Assembly (NCBI GenBank): GCA_964521025.1
Contig: CAZFPK010000031.1
Coordinates: forward strand, 1-36,361
DNA length: 36,361 bases
Origin: DRTC01 sp964521025
GTDB lineage: Bacteria > Cloacimonadota > Cloacimonadia > Cloacimonadales > TCS61
Direction of reading: 5' to 3'
Each line of letters begins with the position of its first letter. Within the stretch, counting starts at the first letter, position 1. Both the position numbers and the translations under genes were made by a program. The notes beneath the pieces are model-generated. The model was not told where the DNA came from and searched no databases. It worked only from the letters and a program-made list of their open reading frames with translations. Below are positions 16,104-24,594 of this stretch, one piece after another.

Positions 16104-16988
16104 TCACTTCCTGAATTTCGGAGTCCGTTCCGGGGTAATTCTTTTTCCCTGAAAATAACCGTTCTCAAATCCCAGATCTTCACAAATATCGACGGCAAAT
16201 TGATATTCTTCGGAAGTTATGGAGCGATTGATCTCCGGAAATTTATTTGCTTTATAAGTCGGATAATATTGTGCCATCAAGCTGATAAAAGTCTGGTTTC
16301 CCAGATTTTCTGCGATCCATTTGAGGATGTCTTCGATTCCGTTTATATTTTCCGGCAGGATCAAAAGTCGGATCAATACACCTTTTTCGGCAATTCCATT
16401 TTCATCGACATGCAAATATCCAACTTGTTTCTGCATTTCTTCCAAAGATAATTTGGCATATTTGGGATAATCTTTGATCGATGAATATTTCAGACCGTTT
16501 CCCGGGTCAAAATATTTAAAATCCGGTAGATAAATATCTATCAAGCCCTCCAGATCATGCAAGGTTTCCGGAAGTTCATAAGCATTGGAATTCCAGACGA
16601 GAGGAATTCCCGGACCCTTGTCTTTTGCGATCAAAATCGCTTCCCTTATCTGGTAAGAAAATTGAGTTGGTGAGACAAAGTTTATATTGTGAACTCCGGA
16701 TCGCTGCAGTTCCAACATAATATCGGCAAGTTCTAAAATCGAATATTCCTGTCCCCAACCGAGTTGACTGATCTGATAATTCTGGCAGAAAATACACTGT
16801 AAATTGCAGTAACTGAAGAAAATCGTTCCGCTGCCTTTGCTTCCGCTGATAACAGGTTCTTCTCCAAAATGTTTCTGCCAGGCATTGATCTTCAATTTCA
16901 TCCCGGATCGACAAAAACCAGCATTGGTTCTGCGATCTTTTCCGCATTTATGTGGGCAGATGCGACAATTATGATAATTTTTCAGCAT
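16104..16988 (-). CDS. radical SAM protein, PflX/PflA-like
   Basis: 294 residues. The radical SAM cluster motif is Cys61, Cys65, Cys68 in YCNLQCIFCQN. An N-terminal Cys group (Cys8, 11, 15, 26; CRICPHKCGKDR) is like that of putative pyruvate formate-lyase activating enzymes of the PflX type. Later motifs VWNSNAYE and LPDFKYFDP fit that family. Such proteins cleave S-adenosylmethionine to make a 5'-deoxyadenosyl radical and often activate glycyl-radical enzymes; PflX targets are mostly unknown. No glycyl-radical enzyme is adjacent. No good ribosome site is visible before the ATG. Family confident, substrate open. Confidence 0.88.
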   Translation of the reverse strand: MLKNYHNCRICPHKCGKDRRTNAGFCRSGMKLKINAWQKHFGEEPVISGSKGSGTIFFSYCNLQCIFCQNYQISQLGWGQEYSILELADIMLELQRSGVHNINFVSPTQFSYQIREAILIAKDKGPGIPLVWNSNAYELPETLHDLEGLIDIYLPDFKYFDPGNGLKYSSIKDYPKYAKLSLEEMQKQVGYLHVDENGIAEKGVLIRLLILPENINGIEDILKWIAENLGNQTFISLMAQYYPTYKANKFPEINRSITSEEYQFAVDICEDLGFENGYFQGKRITPERTPKFRK

Positions 16989-17118
16989 ATTAATAGTAAA
17001 AAACTCGACTTGCTATGAAATGCGAGTTGTGTTTTGAAAAATTTATTTTACTTCAGATCAAGTCGCATTCTCCTGATGCTGCCGGATCATAGCAACTCGG
17101 TTCTAACTTATTTCACAA

Positions 17119-17685
17119 TCAGGAACGCGTCCGGCTTTTGACGGATGATTGTGTCTCATTTTTTGCTTTTACCAGAGTTTCGTTGATAAAATCTGTTTTC
17201 GATTCCGTGTATAATTCACGGTTATGCTCGTATTTTTTTGCTAAATTTATTTTTAATTTACAATAGTTTTCGCGAATAGTTTTATCTTTTAGAAGACATT
17301 CTCGAAATAACAGGTAATTTCCCCATCTTTCCGTATTATGAACGATCATGTGTAAATGATGAGTGCGCTTGTCTTCTGTTCCTTTAACAAAAAAATATCG
17401 ACCCGGAATTCCGGCTTCTCCTTTGAACCGATACCCGATTTTTTCCATGATACTAATTGTTTTATCTGCTGTTCTCATGGAATCGACACCAACCAGGATA
17501 TCGATGATCGGTTTAGCACAGAGCCAGGGAATCGATGTGCTGCCGATATGCTGGATATCGATAACAGAACTCCCGATTGCATTTTCAAGTCTTTTTTCTT
17601 CATCTTTGTATAATTTGATCCACTCAGGACTAAATCGAGCTAATTTCACAATTTTCTGATCAAGACCGATTATTTCTTCATTCAT
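17119..17685 (-). CDS. GrpB-family (UPF0157) nucleotidyltransferase-fold protein
   Basis: 188 residues from MNEEIIGLDQ, the start with a GGA-rich site; it overlaps the end of the upstream RqcH-like gene by 8 bp. Family motifs: VDIQHIGSTSIPW-like (residues about 40-55, here VIDIQHIGSTSIP), AKPIIDILVGV and HHLHMIVH. GrpB proteins have a nucleotidyltransferase fold and no settled function. The last dozen residues (TQSSVKSRTRS) are encoded by a palindromic phrase that also occurs at 19311-19327, so the natural C terminus may have been replaced by repeat DNA. Confidence 0.85.
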   Translation of the reverse strand: MNEEIIGLDQKIVKLARFSPEWIKLYKDEEKRLENAIGSSVIDIQHIGSTSIPWLCAKPIIDILVGVDSMRTADKTISIMEKIGYRFKGEAGIPGRYFFVKGTEDKRTHHLHMIVHNTERWGNYLLFRECLLKDKTIRENYCKLKINLAKKYEHNRELYTESKTDFINETLVKAKNETQSSVKSRTRS

Positions 17686-19132
17686 ATTTTTTTCCAATCT
17701 TTTCAAGAGCTTTTCTCAAACTTATGGGATCAACATAAATTGTTTTTTGATTTGAATAGACAACAAAACCGGACGGACTTGATTTGGGTTTCCGAACATA
17801 TCGAATTTGAGTATAATCTACCGGTACATTTGTTGATTTTTTGGCTTTACTATAATAAGCTGCCAAGCGGCAGCAAAGTAATTTCAGTTCATTCGGTAAA
17901 TCTCTTTTCCCGAAATTTCTCAAGATAACATGAGTTCCGTGAAAAATCCTGGAATGAAACCACCAATCATGCGACTTTGCCAGTTTTGTCGTTAACAGAT
18001 CATTCTCTTTATTCGTGCGTCCGATCAAAATTTCCCAATATTCATCTATTCTGATTTTCCTGAATTTGATTTTCTCTTTTTTTGATCCGAGTTTTTTCTT
18101 ATTTTTTTTCTCCGGGAAAAACTCACTGTTTTTTATCTCCTGAATTTCCTCATTTAAAATTTTAACTATATTTTTTGTTTTATTGATTTGGAGAGCAATG
18201 ATTTTTTTTCCTGTTTTTGATTTCTTGTATTTTTTGAAATAATAAGCGATATTTTGTTGAGTATTTTTTTTTGGAAATAAAGGTATTTTTAGATCAGGAA
18301 ATCCGTCTAGATAATAGTTTTTCACCAGAATAGAATCCATTCCGGGTTTTATATTTGGGAAATTTGATTTTAGAAGTTCGGCAAATTGCTTCCATTTTTT
18401 ATCATTTTGGGCATCTGATAATTCTTTCCTTAATTTCTCGATTTTTGTTTTGTTTCTCTTTATTTGTTTTTTTTTGTTCAAGATTTTCTGGTGTTTTAAT
18501 TTCTCATTTCGTTCAATGAAAATATACTCATAATAGAGTTTTTCGAACAATTCGTTGATATCATTATAATTTTCCTGATCTTTTATTTCTTCAATAATTT
18601 CCCCTTTTTCATCGAATGTGAGAGGATAGTTGATCTTTTCCTTCAAATGTTTATATTCTGTTGGCGGAGGTTCATAAAAAAAACCGGGTAAAACCTGCCG
18701 GAATCTGTTTTCAGTGAAACTGATCTTTTTCAGACAATCGATTATTACATTTTTTTCTTTGAGCAGGATCATATTCTGGTAATGTGGAATTAGTTCGATG
18801 ATCAAATGATATTCATTTTCCCGGTTGTAAATATCTGTCTTTGAAAAGTGGAAATCGAAAATCCTGTCTTTATTGAAAATAGCAATACTTTTTAATGTAG
18901 AATTATGCAAATGAGAATTGAAATTTCTTAATTCTCCGCTCTCGGTAAATGGAAGTTTTTCAAATTTTGTGAAGAAGCAGAAACTATTTTCAGCAGAAAG
19001 ATTTATTTGAAGAATTTTTTCATCTTTGAAGAATAAGAGGGCAAATTGGTTTTCAAAATTAGCGATTTTGTTTAAAATAAAATCACCCGAATTATTTCGT
19101 ATAATCCATTCTTCCAGATACTTATACTGCAT
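17678..19132 (-). CDS. rqcH: RqcH/NFACT-family ribosome quality control protein
   Basis: 484 residues from the ATG with a GGAG site; an open frame extends 19 codons upstream but without such a site. Layout: NFACT-N domain (1-180, with the conserved Asp-Arg in FNKDRIFDFHF), a Lys-rich coiled coil (about 195-260), middle region, and an NFACT-R domain (about 350-470; DWWFHSRIFHGTHVILR, PVDYTQIRYVRKP). RqcH binds obstructed 50S subunits and recruits tRNA-Ala to add C-terminal alanine tails that mark the nascent chain for decay. Residues and order fit; the protein is somewhat shorter than the usual 550-570. Older names are FbpA or fibronectin-binding protein. Confidence 0.88.
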   Translation of the reverse strand: MQYKYLEEWIIRNNSGDFILNKIANFENQFALLFFKDEKILQINLSAENSFCFFTKFEKLPFTESGELRNFNSHLHNSTLKSIAIFNKDRIFDFHFSKTDIYNRENEYHLIIELIPHYQNMILLKEKNVIIDCLKKISFTENRFRQVLPGFFYEPPPTEYKHLKEKINYPLTFDEKGEIIEEIKDQENYNDINELFEKLYYEYIFIERNEKLKHQKILNKKKQIKRNKTKIEKLRKELSDAQNDKKWKQFAELLKSNFPNIKPGMDSILVKNYYLDGFPDLKIPLFPKKNTQQNIAYYFKKYKKSKTGKKIIALQINKTKNIVKILNEEIQEIKNSEFFPEKKNKKKLGSKKEKIKFRKIRIDEYWEILIGRTNKENDLLTTKLAKSHDWWFHSRIFHGTHVILRNFGKRDLPNELKLLCCRLAAYYSKAKKSTNVPVDYTQIRYVRKPKSSPSGFVVYSNQKTIYVDPISLRKALEKIGKKYE

Positions 19133-19269
19133 TATTTCTCCAAACTCCACCCCCGGAATAAAACCTTTGAAATCCCGTTTTTTTGGCAAGAGAAAACTTT
19201 TTTGTGGACAATAAATGCGGTTTTTTTGAAAGAAGTTACTAAGAAAATAAATTTAATATATAAGTGATA

Positions 19270-19415
19270 TTGTCATTCTGAATGTTTCATCATGCTTTTC
19301 TTTAGACTGTGTCCGGCTTTTGATGGAAGAATCTCCAATTGTTATGAGATTCCTCGAAAGATAATCATCGGTAGAAATCGTCTCTTTAAAGAAAGAGTAA
19401 CCCTCGGAATGACAA
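19270..19415. repeat. 146-bp interspersed element with TTGTCATTC ends
   Basis: Terminal inverted repeats TTGTCATTCTGA (19270-19281) and TCGGAATGACAA (19404-19415), one mismatch. The inside contains agattcct/gaagaatctcc phrases and GTCCGGCTTTTGATGGA. Related fragments lie at 3225-3410 and 33921-33995, and a short piece within the end of the GrpB gene. It is non-coding and MITE-like. It ends 22 bp before the next start codon, so it forms most of that gene's leader. Confidence 0.6.
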
Positions 19416-19437
19416 CAAAAATTTAAGGAGGATTAAG

Positions 19438-21522
19438 ATGAAAAGAAATCGCTTAACAATCGTAATGATCATCATGATTTTAACTATGAGTAATCTCTTT
19501 TCTCAAGAACCTGTCGCTCTAACCCTGAATGTCAAAGGCGATGTGGATCTGAAAAGAGAAGCCAAAAAAACAGATGTTAAAAAAGGTGATGAACTCTTTA
19601 ATGATGATGAATTGATAAGTATGGAAGATTCTTATGCTGCTGTCAAATTTGTGGATGGAAGTTCGATCGTGAAATTATTTCCCAACAGCAGTCTGAAAAT
19701 TCATATCGAGAACGATAACAGAAAAATCCATTTCCTGAAAATGGGTGAATTATGGACAAAAGTAACCAAAGGATTTGGGGAATTCTCTATTGAAACTCCA
19801 ACCACAGTCGCTTCTGTTAAAGGAACCGAATTTTTGCTCTCAATCGATGAAAATGGAGAAACTGATATTTTCACATTCAAAGGTGAAGTTTTTATCAAAA
19901 ACAAATTCAATGATATCGAAGCACTCCTGAAAGCCGGCCAGAAAGCCCATTCCGATGGGAAAAGTGAAATAAAAGTGCTGGACATCGCTGCTGATGATAT
20001 CGATAAGGATACTCAAAAATATATCGATAAGACTTTTCAGCAAAAAAGTAAAAAGTCCTTGAAAGAAGATAAACCCGGCAGGAAAGATACGGGCAGCAGT
20101 TTCAGAGGAGAAGAAAAAGGAGAAACCGGCGGCAACGGTTTGCAGATGGGCGGCGGAGTCGGAACCATCATGATGGGAGATAATGTGTACACCCGGATCC
20201 GTTTATTGCCGGAAATAACTTTGGGAAAATTCGGGATCGGACTCGATTTTGACCTGCTCATCGATAGCGATGGAAATATACGGGAGGAAGATTGGGATGA
20301 ATTCGAGGATTATGTAAACAAAATTTATTACATCCGTTATGGACATCGCGGTGATCCGTTTTTCGGAAGGATCGGTGGATTCCCGGCTTACACTCTCGGA
20401 CAAGGACTGGTAATGCGGGATTATTCCAATATGCTGCGTTACCCGGAAGTGCGGCAGATCGGTCTGCAGTTGGGAGGAAAAATCCCGATTGCCGGAATGC
20501 AGATCGAAGGGTTTTCTTCCAACTTGATCAAAAACGAGATCTTAGCAGGACGAGTTTCCTTCTTACCTCTCGGATCGACAAATATTCCGCTTTTGAAAAA
20601 TATCAGGTTTGGTTCGACGGTTGCTCATGACCGCAATCAGATCAAAGGTCTGCTCGATTCCGATAAAGATGATTATCCGGATGTTTATGATGATTATCCT
20701 TACAATGAATCCTCTCATAATGAGGTTGATGAAAACGAGGATTACTGGCTGGATATTTATGAAGAAATAAACGGTGACTCGATCGGCTTCCATGATTGGT
20801 TCTGGAATTCCCAATACTTGACGCGAAATCCGTCGTTTGCCGATCTGGGTGAAGACGATGTAACTGTCATCGGAGTCGATTATGAACTTCCGTTGATCAC
20901 GAAAAAACTGTTTTATTTGAGCCATTATAGTGAAGTCGCTAAAATTTTAGATCATAAAATGGGATTTATTTTCCCGGGTTTCTACTCAAAATTCCTTATC
21001 TTTCATGCTAACCTGGAATTCCGCTTTTACCAGGATGATTTTGCACCGGCTTTCTTTGATGAGCTTTATGATGAACAAAGAGCTATAGTTATCCCCCAAA
21101 CAAATGATGTCGTATCCAAAGAAGACCTGCTCATATTTCGAGAAGAATCTCGCGGCTGGTATGGAAGTTTGACAGCTGATCTTTTTCATCTCTTATTTTT
21201 AACAATTTCCTATGAAGATATGTATGGAAAAGATAATATTCATTACAAATCCCTCTGGGGAAAAGCGAGTATAAATACCGACTTTGTTCCGAAATTCAGT
21301 CGGGCAGAGATCGGTTATTCTCAAACCGGGTTTGATAAACTTGAATACTTCAAAACACCTTCTGCATTGGTTTCCGGAACACTCGGTTATGATCTCGGAG
21401 GAAATACGGAACTTGTCGGTAAATACCAGGAAAGATATGTCGATTACGATGGAAACGGCATTATTAACGGAAAAGAAGAAACTATCAAAACAATGGGATT
21501 CGGAGTGGAATTCAGGTTTTAA
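19438..21522 (+). CDS. FecR-domain outer-membrane protein
   Basis: 694 residues. A signal peptide (1-23, ending LFSQ) is followed by a FecR-like domain (about 45-150: VKFVDGSSIVKLFPNS, TPTTVASVKGTEFLL), a Lys/Gly-rich linker (190-235), and a long beta-strand-rich region ending in Phe, as outer-membrane barrels do. Residues near 400-450 hold a run of Asp-rich calcium-binding-like repeats (DSDKDDYPDVYDDYP), as in thrombospondin type 3 loops. FecR domains here are probably carbohydrate or signal binding and not the anti-sigma type, because there is no cytoplasmic segment. An AAGGAGG site precedes the ATG. Likely a surface or envelope structural protein of unknown ligand. Confidence 0.7.
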   Translation: MKRNRLTIVMIIMILTMSNLFSQEPVALTLNVKGDVDLKREAKKTDVKKGDELFNDDELISMEDSYAAVKFVDGSSIVKLFPNSSLKIHIENDNRKIHFLKMGELWTKVTKGFGEFSIETPTTVASVKGTEFLLSIDENGETDIFTFKGEVFIKNKFNDIEALLKAGQKAHSDGKSEIKVLDIAADDIDKDTQKYIDKTFQQKSKKSLKEDKPGRKDTGSSFRGEEKGETGGNGLQMGGGVGTIMMGDNVYTRIRLLPEITLGKFGIGLDFDLLIDSDGNIREEDWDEFEDYVNKIYYIRYGHRGDPFFGRIGGFPAYTLGQGLVMRDYSNMLRYPEVRQIGLQLGGKIPIAGMQIEGFSSNLIKNEILAGRVSFLPLGSTNIPLLKNIRFGSTVAHDRNQIKGLLDSDKDDYPDVYDDYPYNESSHNEVDENEDYWLDIYEEINGDSIGFHDWFWNSQYLTRNPSFADLGEDDVTVIGVDYELPLITKKLFYLSHYSEVAKILDHKMGFIFPGFYSKFLIFHANLEFRFYQDDFAPAFFDELYDEQRAIVIPQTNDVVSKEDLLIFREESRGWYGSLTADLFHLLFLTISYEDMYGKDNIHYKSLWGKASINTDFVPKFSRAEIGYSQTGFDKLEYFKTPSALVSGTLGYDLGGNTELVGKYQERYVDYDGNGIINGKEETIKTMGFGVEFRF

Positions 21523-21526
21523 AACA

Positions 21527-21553
21527 TTTATCCACGAATTACACGAATTTCAC
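21527..21553 (+). repeat. left inverted repeat flanking tatD
   Basis: A 27-bp sequence beginning TTTATCCACGAATTACACG. Its inverted copy is at 22515-22541 with one mismatch. The pair encloses tatD and its leader, about 1 kb. It belongs to an acgaatt-rich repeat type; a degenerate piece is also near 1308-1331. Confidence 0.7.
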
Positions 21554-21570
21554 AAAATAGTTATGAGAAT

Positions 21571-21591
21571 GTAGCTCGGAACTTGTTCCGA
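21571..21591. repeat. palindrome TCGGAAC-TT-GTTCCGA, copy 2
   Basis: Same element as at 10719-10740 and 35161-35180, including the GTAG prefix. It lies about 80 bp upstream of the tatD start. Confidence 0.6.
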
Positions 21592-21672
21592 AATTTAAGT
21601 AAAATCTCAAATAAGAACTTGGGAATCAACCATTCCGAAGGTCTTCGATCATGCGGAAGGTTATCAGTAAAC

Positions 21673-22425
21673 ATGTTCGATTACGGTTGGATAGATACTC
21701 ATTGTCATCTTATGGATGAAAGGATTTTCCGGAATCTCAAAGCAGAAATTTCATCCGCAGAAAATGTTGGCATAAACAGTTTCATTTCTTCAGTTCTATG
21801 CAGGGAAGAATATGAAATGATAAAACTTCCGAAATTTCAGAAATTTCGGAAGTTTATTTATTGGTCGGCAGGAATCCATCCGTATTATGAGAAAAGTTCG
21901 GAAAATGATTTCGAGTTTTTGATCAAACTTTGTGATGAAAATAAGATTGTCGCGATCGGAGAGATCGGTCTGGATAAGAGAAGAGATAATCATGAAAAGC
22001 AGAAAAAAATCCTGCTGCAACAACTCGATCTGTCGAAAAACTATCAACTTCCGGTCATCTTTCATGTTGTGAAAAACTATTATGAACTTCATAAAATCCT
22101 GAAAGATAATTTTCCAAAAACAAGAGGATTTCTGCATGGTTTTAATTCCTCGCAAGCAGTTTTCGAGAATTTCTCCAAATTCGATCTCGGATTTTCCCTG
22201 AACTTTTGTTCCTCCAACCCTGAAGTTGTGAAAAACATCATTCGGCGAGGATTTTATTTCTTTGAAACCGATGCTCCTTATCAGAAAGAAAAAGGATCGA
22301 AAGAAGAAATCAATCATCTGAAAAACCTGGTGAAAGTTGTGGAAAATATTTCGGGAATAACCGGAATCGATATAGAAATACTGAAGAAAAAACAATCCAA
22401 GAATTTCAGAATGCTGTTTGGATAA
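21673..22425 (+). CDS. tatD: TatD-family metal-dependent hydrolase
   Basis: 250 residues from MFDYGWIDTHCH; the first in-frame ATG lies 30 codons upstream, but that part is repeat-derived and not family-like. Metal-binding motifs: DTHCHL (His10, His12), the Glu of AIGEIGLD, FHVVKN (His), LHGFNSS (His) and ETDAPYQ (Asp). TatD proteins are DNA exonuclease or D-aminoacyl-hydrolase-like enzymes of the amidohydrolase superfamily. A perfect 16-bp inverted repeat lies inside the gene (21823-21855), and 27-bp inverted repeats flank it. tcdA follows on the same strand. Confidence 0.9.
   Translation: MFDYGWIDTHCHLMDERIFRNLKAEISSAENVGINSFISSVLCREEYEMIKLPKFQKFRKFIYWSAGIHPYYEKSSENDFEFLIKLCDENKIVAIGEIGLDKRRDNHEKQKKILLQQLDLSKNYQLPVIFHVVKNYYELHKILKDNFPKTRGFLHGFNSSQAVFENFSKFDLGFSLNFCSSNPEVVKNIIRRGFYFFETDAPYQKEKGSKEEINHLKNLVKVVENISGITGIDIEILKKKQSKNFRMLFG
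21823..21855. repeat. perfect 16-bp palindrome inside tatD
   Basis: Arms AAACTTCCGAAATTTC and GAAATTTCGGAAGTTT with a 1-nt centre. It encodes the residues KLPKFQKFRKF. The core CTTCCGAA/TTCGGAAG equals the arms of the R1 repeats. Confidence 0.8.
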
Positions 22426-22514
22426 AAAACTTGTGAAGCCTTCGAGACTTAACAAGTTTTTTAGATAACGAACAAACTTCACAAATTTTTGAAATTTGTT
22501 AAGTTTCAAAATTA

Positions 22515-22541
22515 GTGAAATTCGTGTAATTAGTGGATAAA
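22515..22541 (-). repeat. right inverted repeat flanking tatD
   Basis: Inverted copy of 21527-21553 with one mismatch. It ends 2 bp before the tcdA start codon, so the tcdA leader and any ribosome site lie in repeat DNA. Confidence 0.7.
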
Positions 22542-22543
22542 TA

Positions 22544-23278
22544 ATGAACCCATTTCAAAGAACAGAACTGCTTTTCGGAAAAGAAGCACTCGATATCTTT
22601 CACGGAACCAAAGTTGCGGTAATGGGACTCGGAGGAGTCGGTTCTTTTGCAGCGGAAGCACTTGTCCGCAGTGAAATTGGTTCGTTGCTGCTGGTCGATT
22701 TCGATAAAGTATCTGTATCCAACCTGAATCGCCAGATCATCGCTTTACACAGTACGATCGGGAAGCAGAAAACTGAGATTATGAGAGAGCGGATCCTCGA
22801 TATCAATCCGGAAATAGAAGTTGAAATATATTCAGATTTTGTGGATCAGGAATCGCGAAAATTTTTATTAGAAAAAGTCGATTTTGTGGTGGATGCGATC
22901 GATAGTCTGACACCAAAAGTTGGATTGCTGGAAGATGTTTATCTTCAGAAAATTCCGGTTATCTCTGTGATGGGAGCAGGCAGCAGGTTCGATCCGGAAA
23001 AGATAAAACTGTCTGATATTTCCAAGACCGAGATCTGTCCTTTAGCACGAAAAGTTCGGAAATATCTGCATCGTCGTGGAATTTATGAGGGAATCCCGGT
23101 TATTTTCTCGACCGAAATTCCCATCCCGCAATTCGATTTTAACGCAGGTTCAAAAGAAGAATGGACAACAACGCGCGGACGCACACGGGGAACTCTGGGT
23201 TCTGTTGTTTATCTTCCGGCAATCATGGGAATGTGGGCTGCGAGTTATGTTTTGCGGAGATTGGCTGGGAAGATTTAA
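22544..23278 (+). CDS. tcdA: tRNA threonylcarbamoyladenosine dehydratase (ThiF/MoeB-like)
   Basis: 244 residues. The nucleotide-binding motif is VMGLGGVGSFAAE (Gly28-Gly33), followed by the E1-like LLVDFDKVSVSNLNRQ and VDAIDSLTPKV. The Cys in EICPLARKVRKYLHRRGI and the C-terminal TTRGRTRGTLGSV match TcdA (CsdL). The enzyme uses ATP to cyclise t6A37 in tRNA into ct6A. It usually works with a CsdA/CsdE sulfur relay, which is not seen here. The stop codon is followed after 3 bp by two tandem R1 repeats that separate it from the convergent RAYT gene. Confidence 0.9.
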   Translation: MNPFQRTELLFGKEALDIFHGTKVAVMGLGGVGSFAAEALVRSEIGSLLLVDFDKVSVSNLNRQIIALHSTIGKQKTEIMRERILDINPEIEVEIYSDFVDQESRKFLLEKVDFVVDAIDSLTPKVGLLEDVYLQKIPVISVMGAGSRFDPEKIKLSDISKTEICPLARKVRKYLHRRGIYEGIPVIFSTEIPIPQFDFNAGSKEEWTTTRGRTRGTLGSVVYLPAIMGMWAASYVLRRLAGKI

Positions 23279-23281
23279 TCA

Positions 23282-23420
23282 CTTTCCGAAGCTTCCACCA
23301 AAGAAATTCTTCCAATCAAGATTCGGAAAGTTTTTCACCCACAACTCACAGTCTCATCCTTAATCCAACCTTCCGAATCCTCTGACTTCAGAAAATTTGA
23401 AAGAAGACTTCGGAAGGGAA
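23282..23420. repeat. R1 two-hairpin repeat, copy b
   Basis: Hairpin 1: CTTTCCGAA / TTCGGAAAG (23282-23330). Spacer. Hairpin 2: CCTTCCGAA / TTCGGAAGG. It begins 3 bp after the tcdA stop. It is tandem with copy c at a 6-bp spacing (tcgtga). Confidence 0.9.
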
Positions 23421-23426
23421 TCGTGA

Positions 23427-23566
23427 CTTTCCGAAGCTTCCACCAAAGAAATTCTTTCAAATAAGATTCGGAAAGTTTTCTCACCCACAACTCACAGTCT
23501 AATCCTCAATCCAGCCTTCCGAATCTTCTGACACAAGAAAAATTGGAAGAAAAGCTTCGGAAGGGA
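23427..23566. repeat. R1 two-hairpin repeat, copy c
   Basis: Same structure and nearly the same sequence as copy b. Its right end stops 3 bp from the RAYT stop codon, so the tandem pair touches the ends of two convergent genes and may terminate both. Confidence 0.9.
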
Positions 23567-23569
23567 AGT

Positions 23570-24133
23570 TCAATCGATTAAATATCTCTCCAACTGTTTT
23601 CCTATCATTTCATCAAGATAATAATTTTCCGTAAAATTCATATATTCTTCTTTTGAACCAAAAAGATCATTAATCAACAATTCATCAAAAGGATAATCGA
23701 CTCTTTTTCCAATACATTCAAGATAGTTTGAAAACTTCCATTTTTCAGAAGAAGAAACCAAACCTGCTTTTACAGGATTGAAATGAATATAGTATAATAA
23801 ATGCTGCAAATATTCTTCTTTGTTTATCAATCTTTTCTTGGATTTTCCTTCAAATAAAGTTCCGGTTCTGTTTTGTTGTTTATTAACTGCAAGTGTATAA
23901 CCAGAAAACAATACTCTCAACCATTCAGACAAGGGAACATCAGATTCTTGTTGAAGCAAAAAATGAAAATGATTCGGCATTAAACAAAATGAAATAATAT
24001 TTACAGAGTATTTCTTGTGACTTTTCTTCATTCGTCTTATCAAGTATTCGTAATTTTCAGAACAGAAAAAAATCTTCTCTTTATTACATCCACGATTATA
24101 GATATGATAAAAATTTCCTTCTTGATAGATCAT
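23570..24133 (-). CDS. REP-associated tyrosine transposase (RAYT, Y1 family)
   Basis: 187 residues from MIYQEGNFYHIYNRG; the longer open frame upstream runs through the N gap and is not real. Family motifs: YHIYNRG, the metal-binding HxH His55-Phe-His57 in LMPNHFHFLL, GTLFEGKSKK, and the catalytic tyrosine region YLQHLLYYIHFNPVKAGLV (Tyr115 most likely). RAYTs are single-stranded DNA nucleases that cut at REP hairpins and are thought to spread them. It is flanked on both sides by R1 repeats (copies b and c downstream, d, e and f upstream). This is the expected genomic setting, and it makes R1 the likely substrate. It lacks the ends of a standard insertion sequence. Confidence 0.92.
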   Translation of the reverse strand: MIYQEGNFYHIYNRGCNKEKIFFCSENYEYLIRRMKKSHKKYSVNIISFCLMPNHFHFLLQQESDVPLSEWLRVLFSGYTLAVNKQQNRTGTLFEGKSKKRLINKEEYLQHLLYYIHFNPVKAGLVSSSEKWKFSNYLECIGKRVDYPFDELLINDLFGSKEEYMNFTENYYLDEMIGKQLERYLID

Positions 24134-24331
24134 TTTGCATCCTTTCACTTTCCGAAGCTTCCACCAAAGAAATTCTNNNNNNNNNNNNNNNNNNNNNNNN
24201 NNNNNNNNNNNNNNNNNNNNNNNNNNNNNNNNNNNNNNNNNNNNNNNNNNNNNNNNNNNNNNNNNNNNNNNNNNNNTTGATAGATCATTTTGCATCCTTT
24301 CACTTTCCGAAGCTTCCACCAAAGAAATTCT
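24122..24331. other. assembly gap with duplicated 55-bp flanks
   Basis: Exactly 100 N (24177-24276). The 55 bases before the gap (24122-24176) equal the 55 bases after it (24277-24331), including the first codons of the RAYT gene. Such identical flanks are what a k=55 graph overlap leaves when two contigs are scaffolded without being merged. Confidence 0.85.
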
Positions 24332-24441
24332 TTCAAATAAGATTCGGAAAGTTTTTCACTCACAACTCACAGTCTCATCCTAAATCCAACCTTCTGAATC
24401 CTCTAACACAAGAAAAATTGAAAGAAAGGCTTCGGAAGGGA
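24303..24441. repeat. R1 two-hairpin repeat, copy d
   Basis: Complete copy upstream of the RAYT gene; its left part is also present before the gap (24148-24176). Arms as in copy b, with one change in the second hairpin (CCTTCTGAA). Confidence 0.88.
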
Positions 24442-24448
24442 ATCGTGA

Positions 24449-24587
24449 CTTTCCGAAGCTTCCACCAAAGAAATTCTCTCAACCAAGATTCGGAAAGTTT
24501 TTCACTCACAACTCACAGTCTCAACCTCAATCAAACCTTCCGAATCCTCTGGCACAAGAAAAATTGAAAGAAAGGCTTCGGAAGGGA
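24449..24587. repeat. R1 two-hairpin repeat, copy e
   Basis: Complete copy in tandem with d, 7 bp apart, same orientation. Arms CTTTCCGAA / TTCGGAAAG and CCTTCCGAA / TTCGGAAGG are perfect. Confidence 0.9.
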
Positions 24588-24594
24588 ATAGAGT

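Noticed and set aside
21796..22509. 237-codon minus-strand open frame over tatD
   Set aside because: Antisense shadow of tatD with Phe/Ile-rich composition and no motifs.
24134..24322. N-terminal extension of the RAYT protein through the N gap
   Set aside because: It is made of N and of the duplicated 55-bp flank. The family sequence begins at the ATG at 24133.
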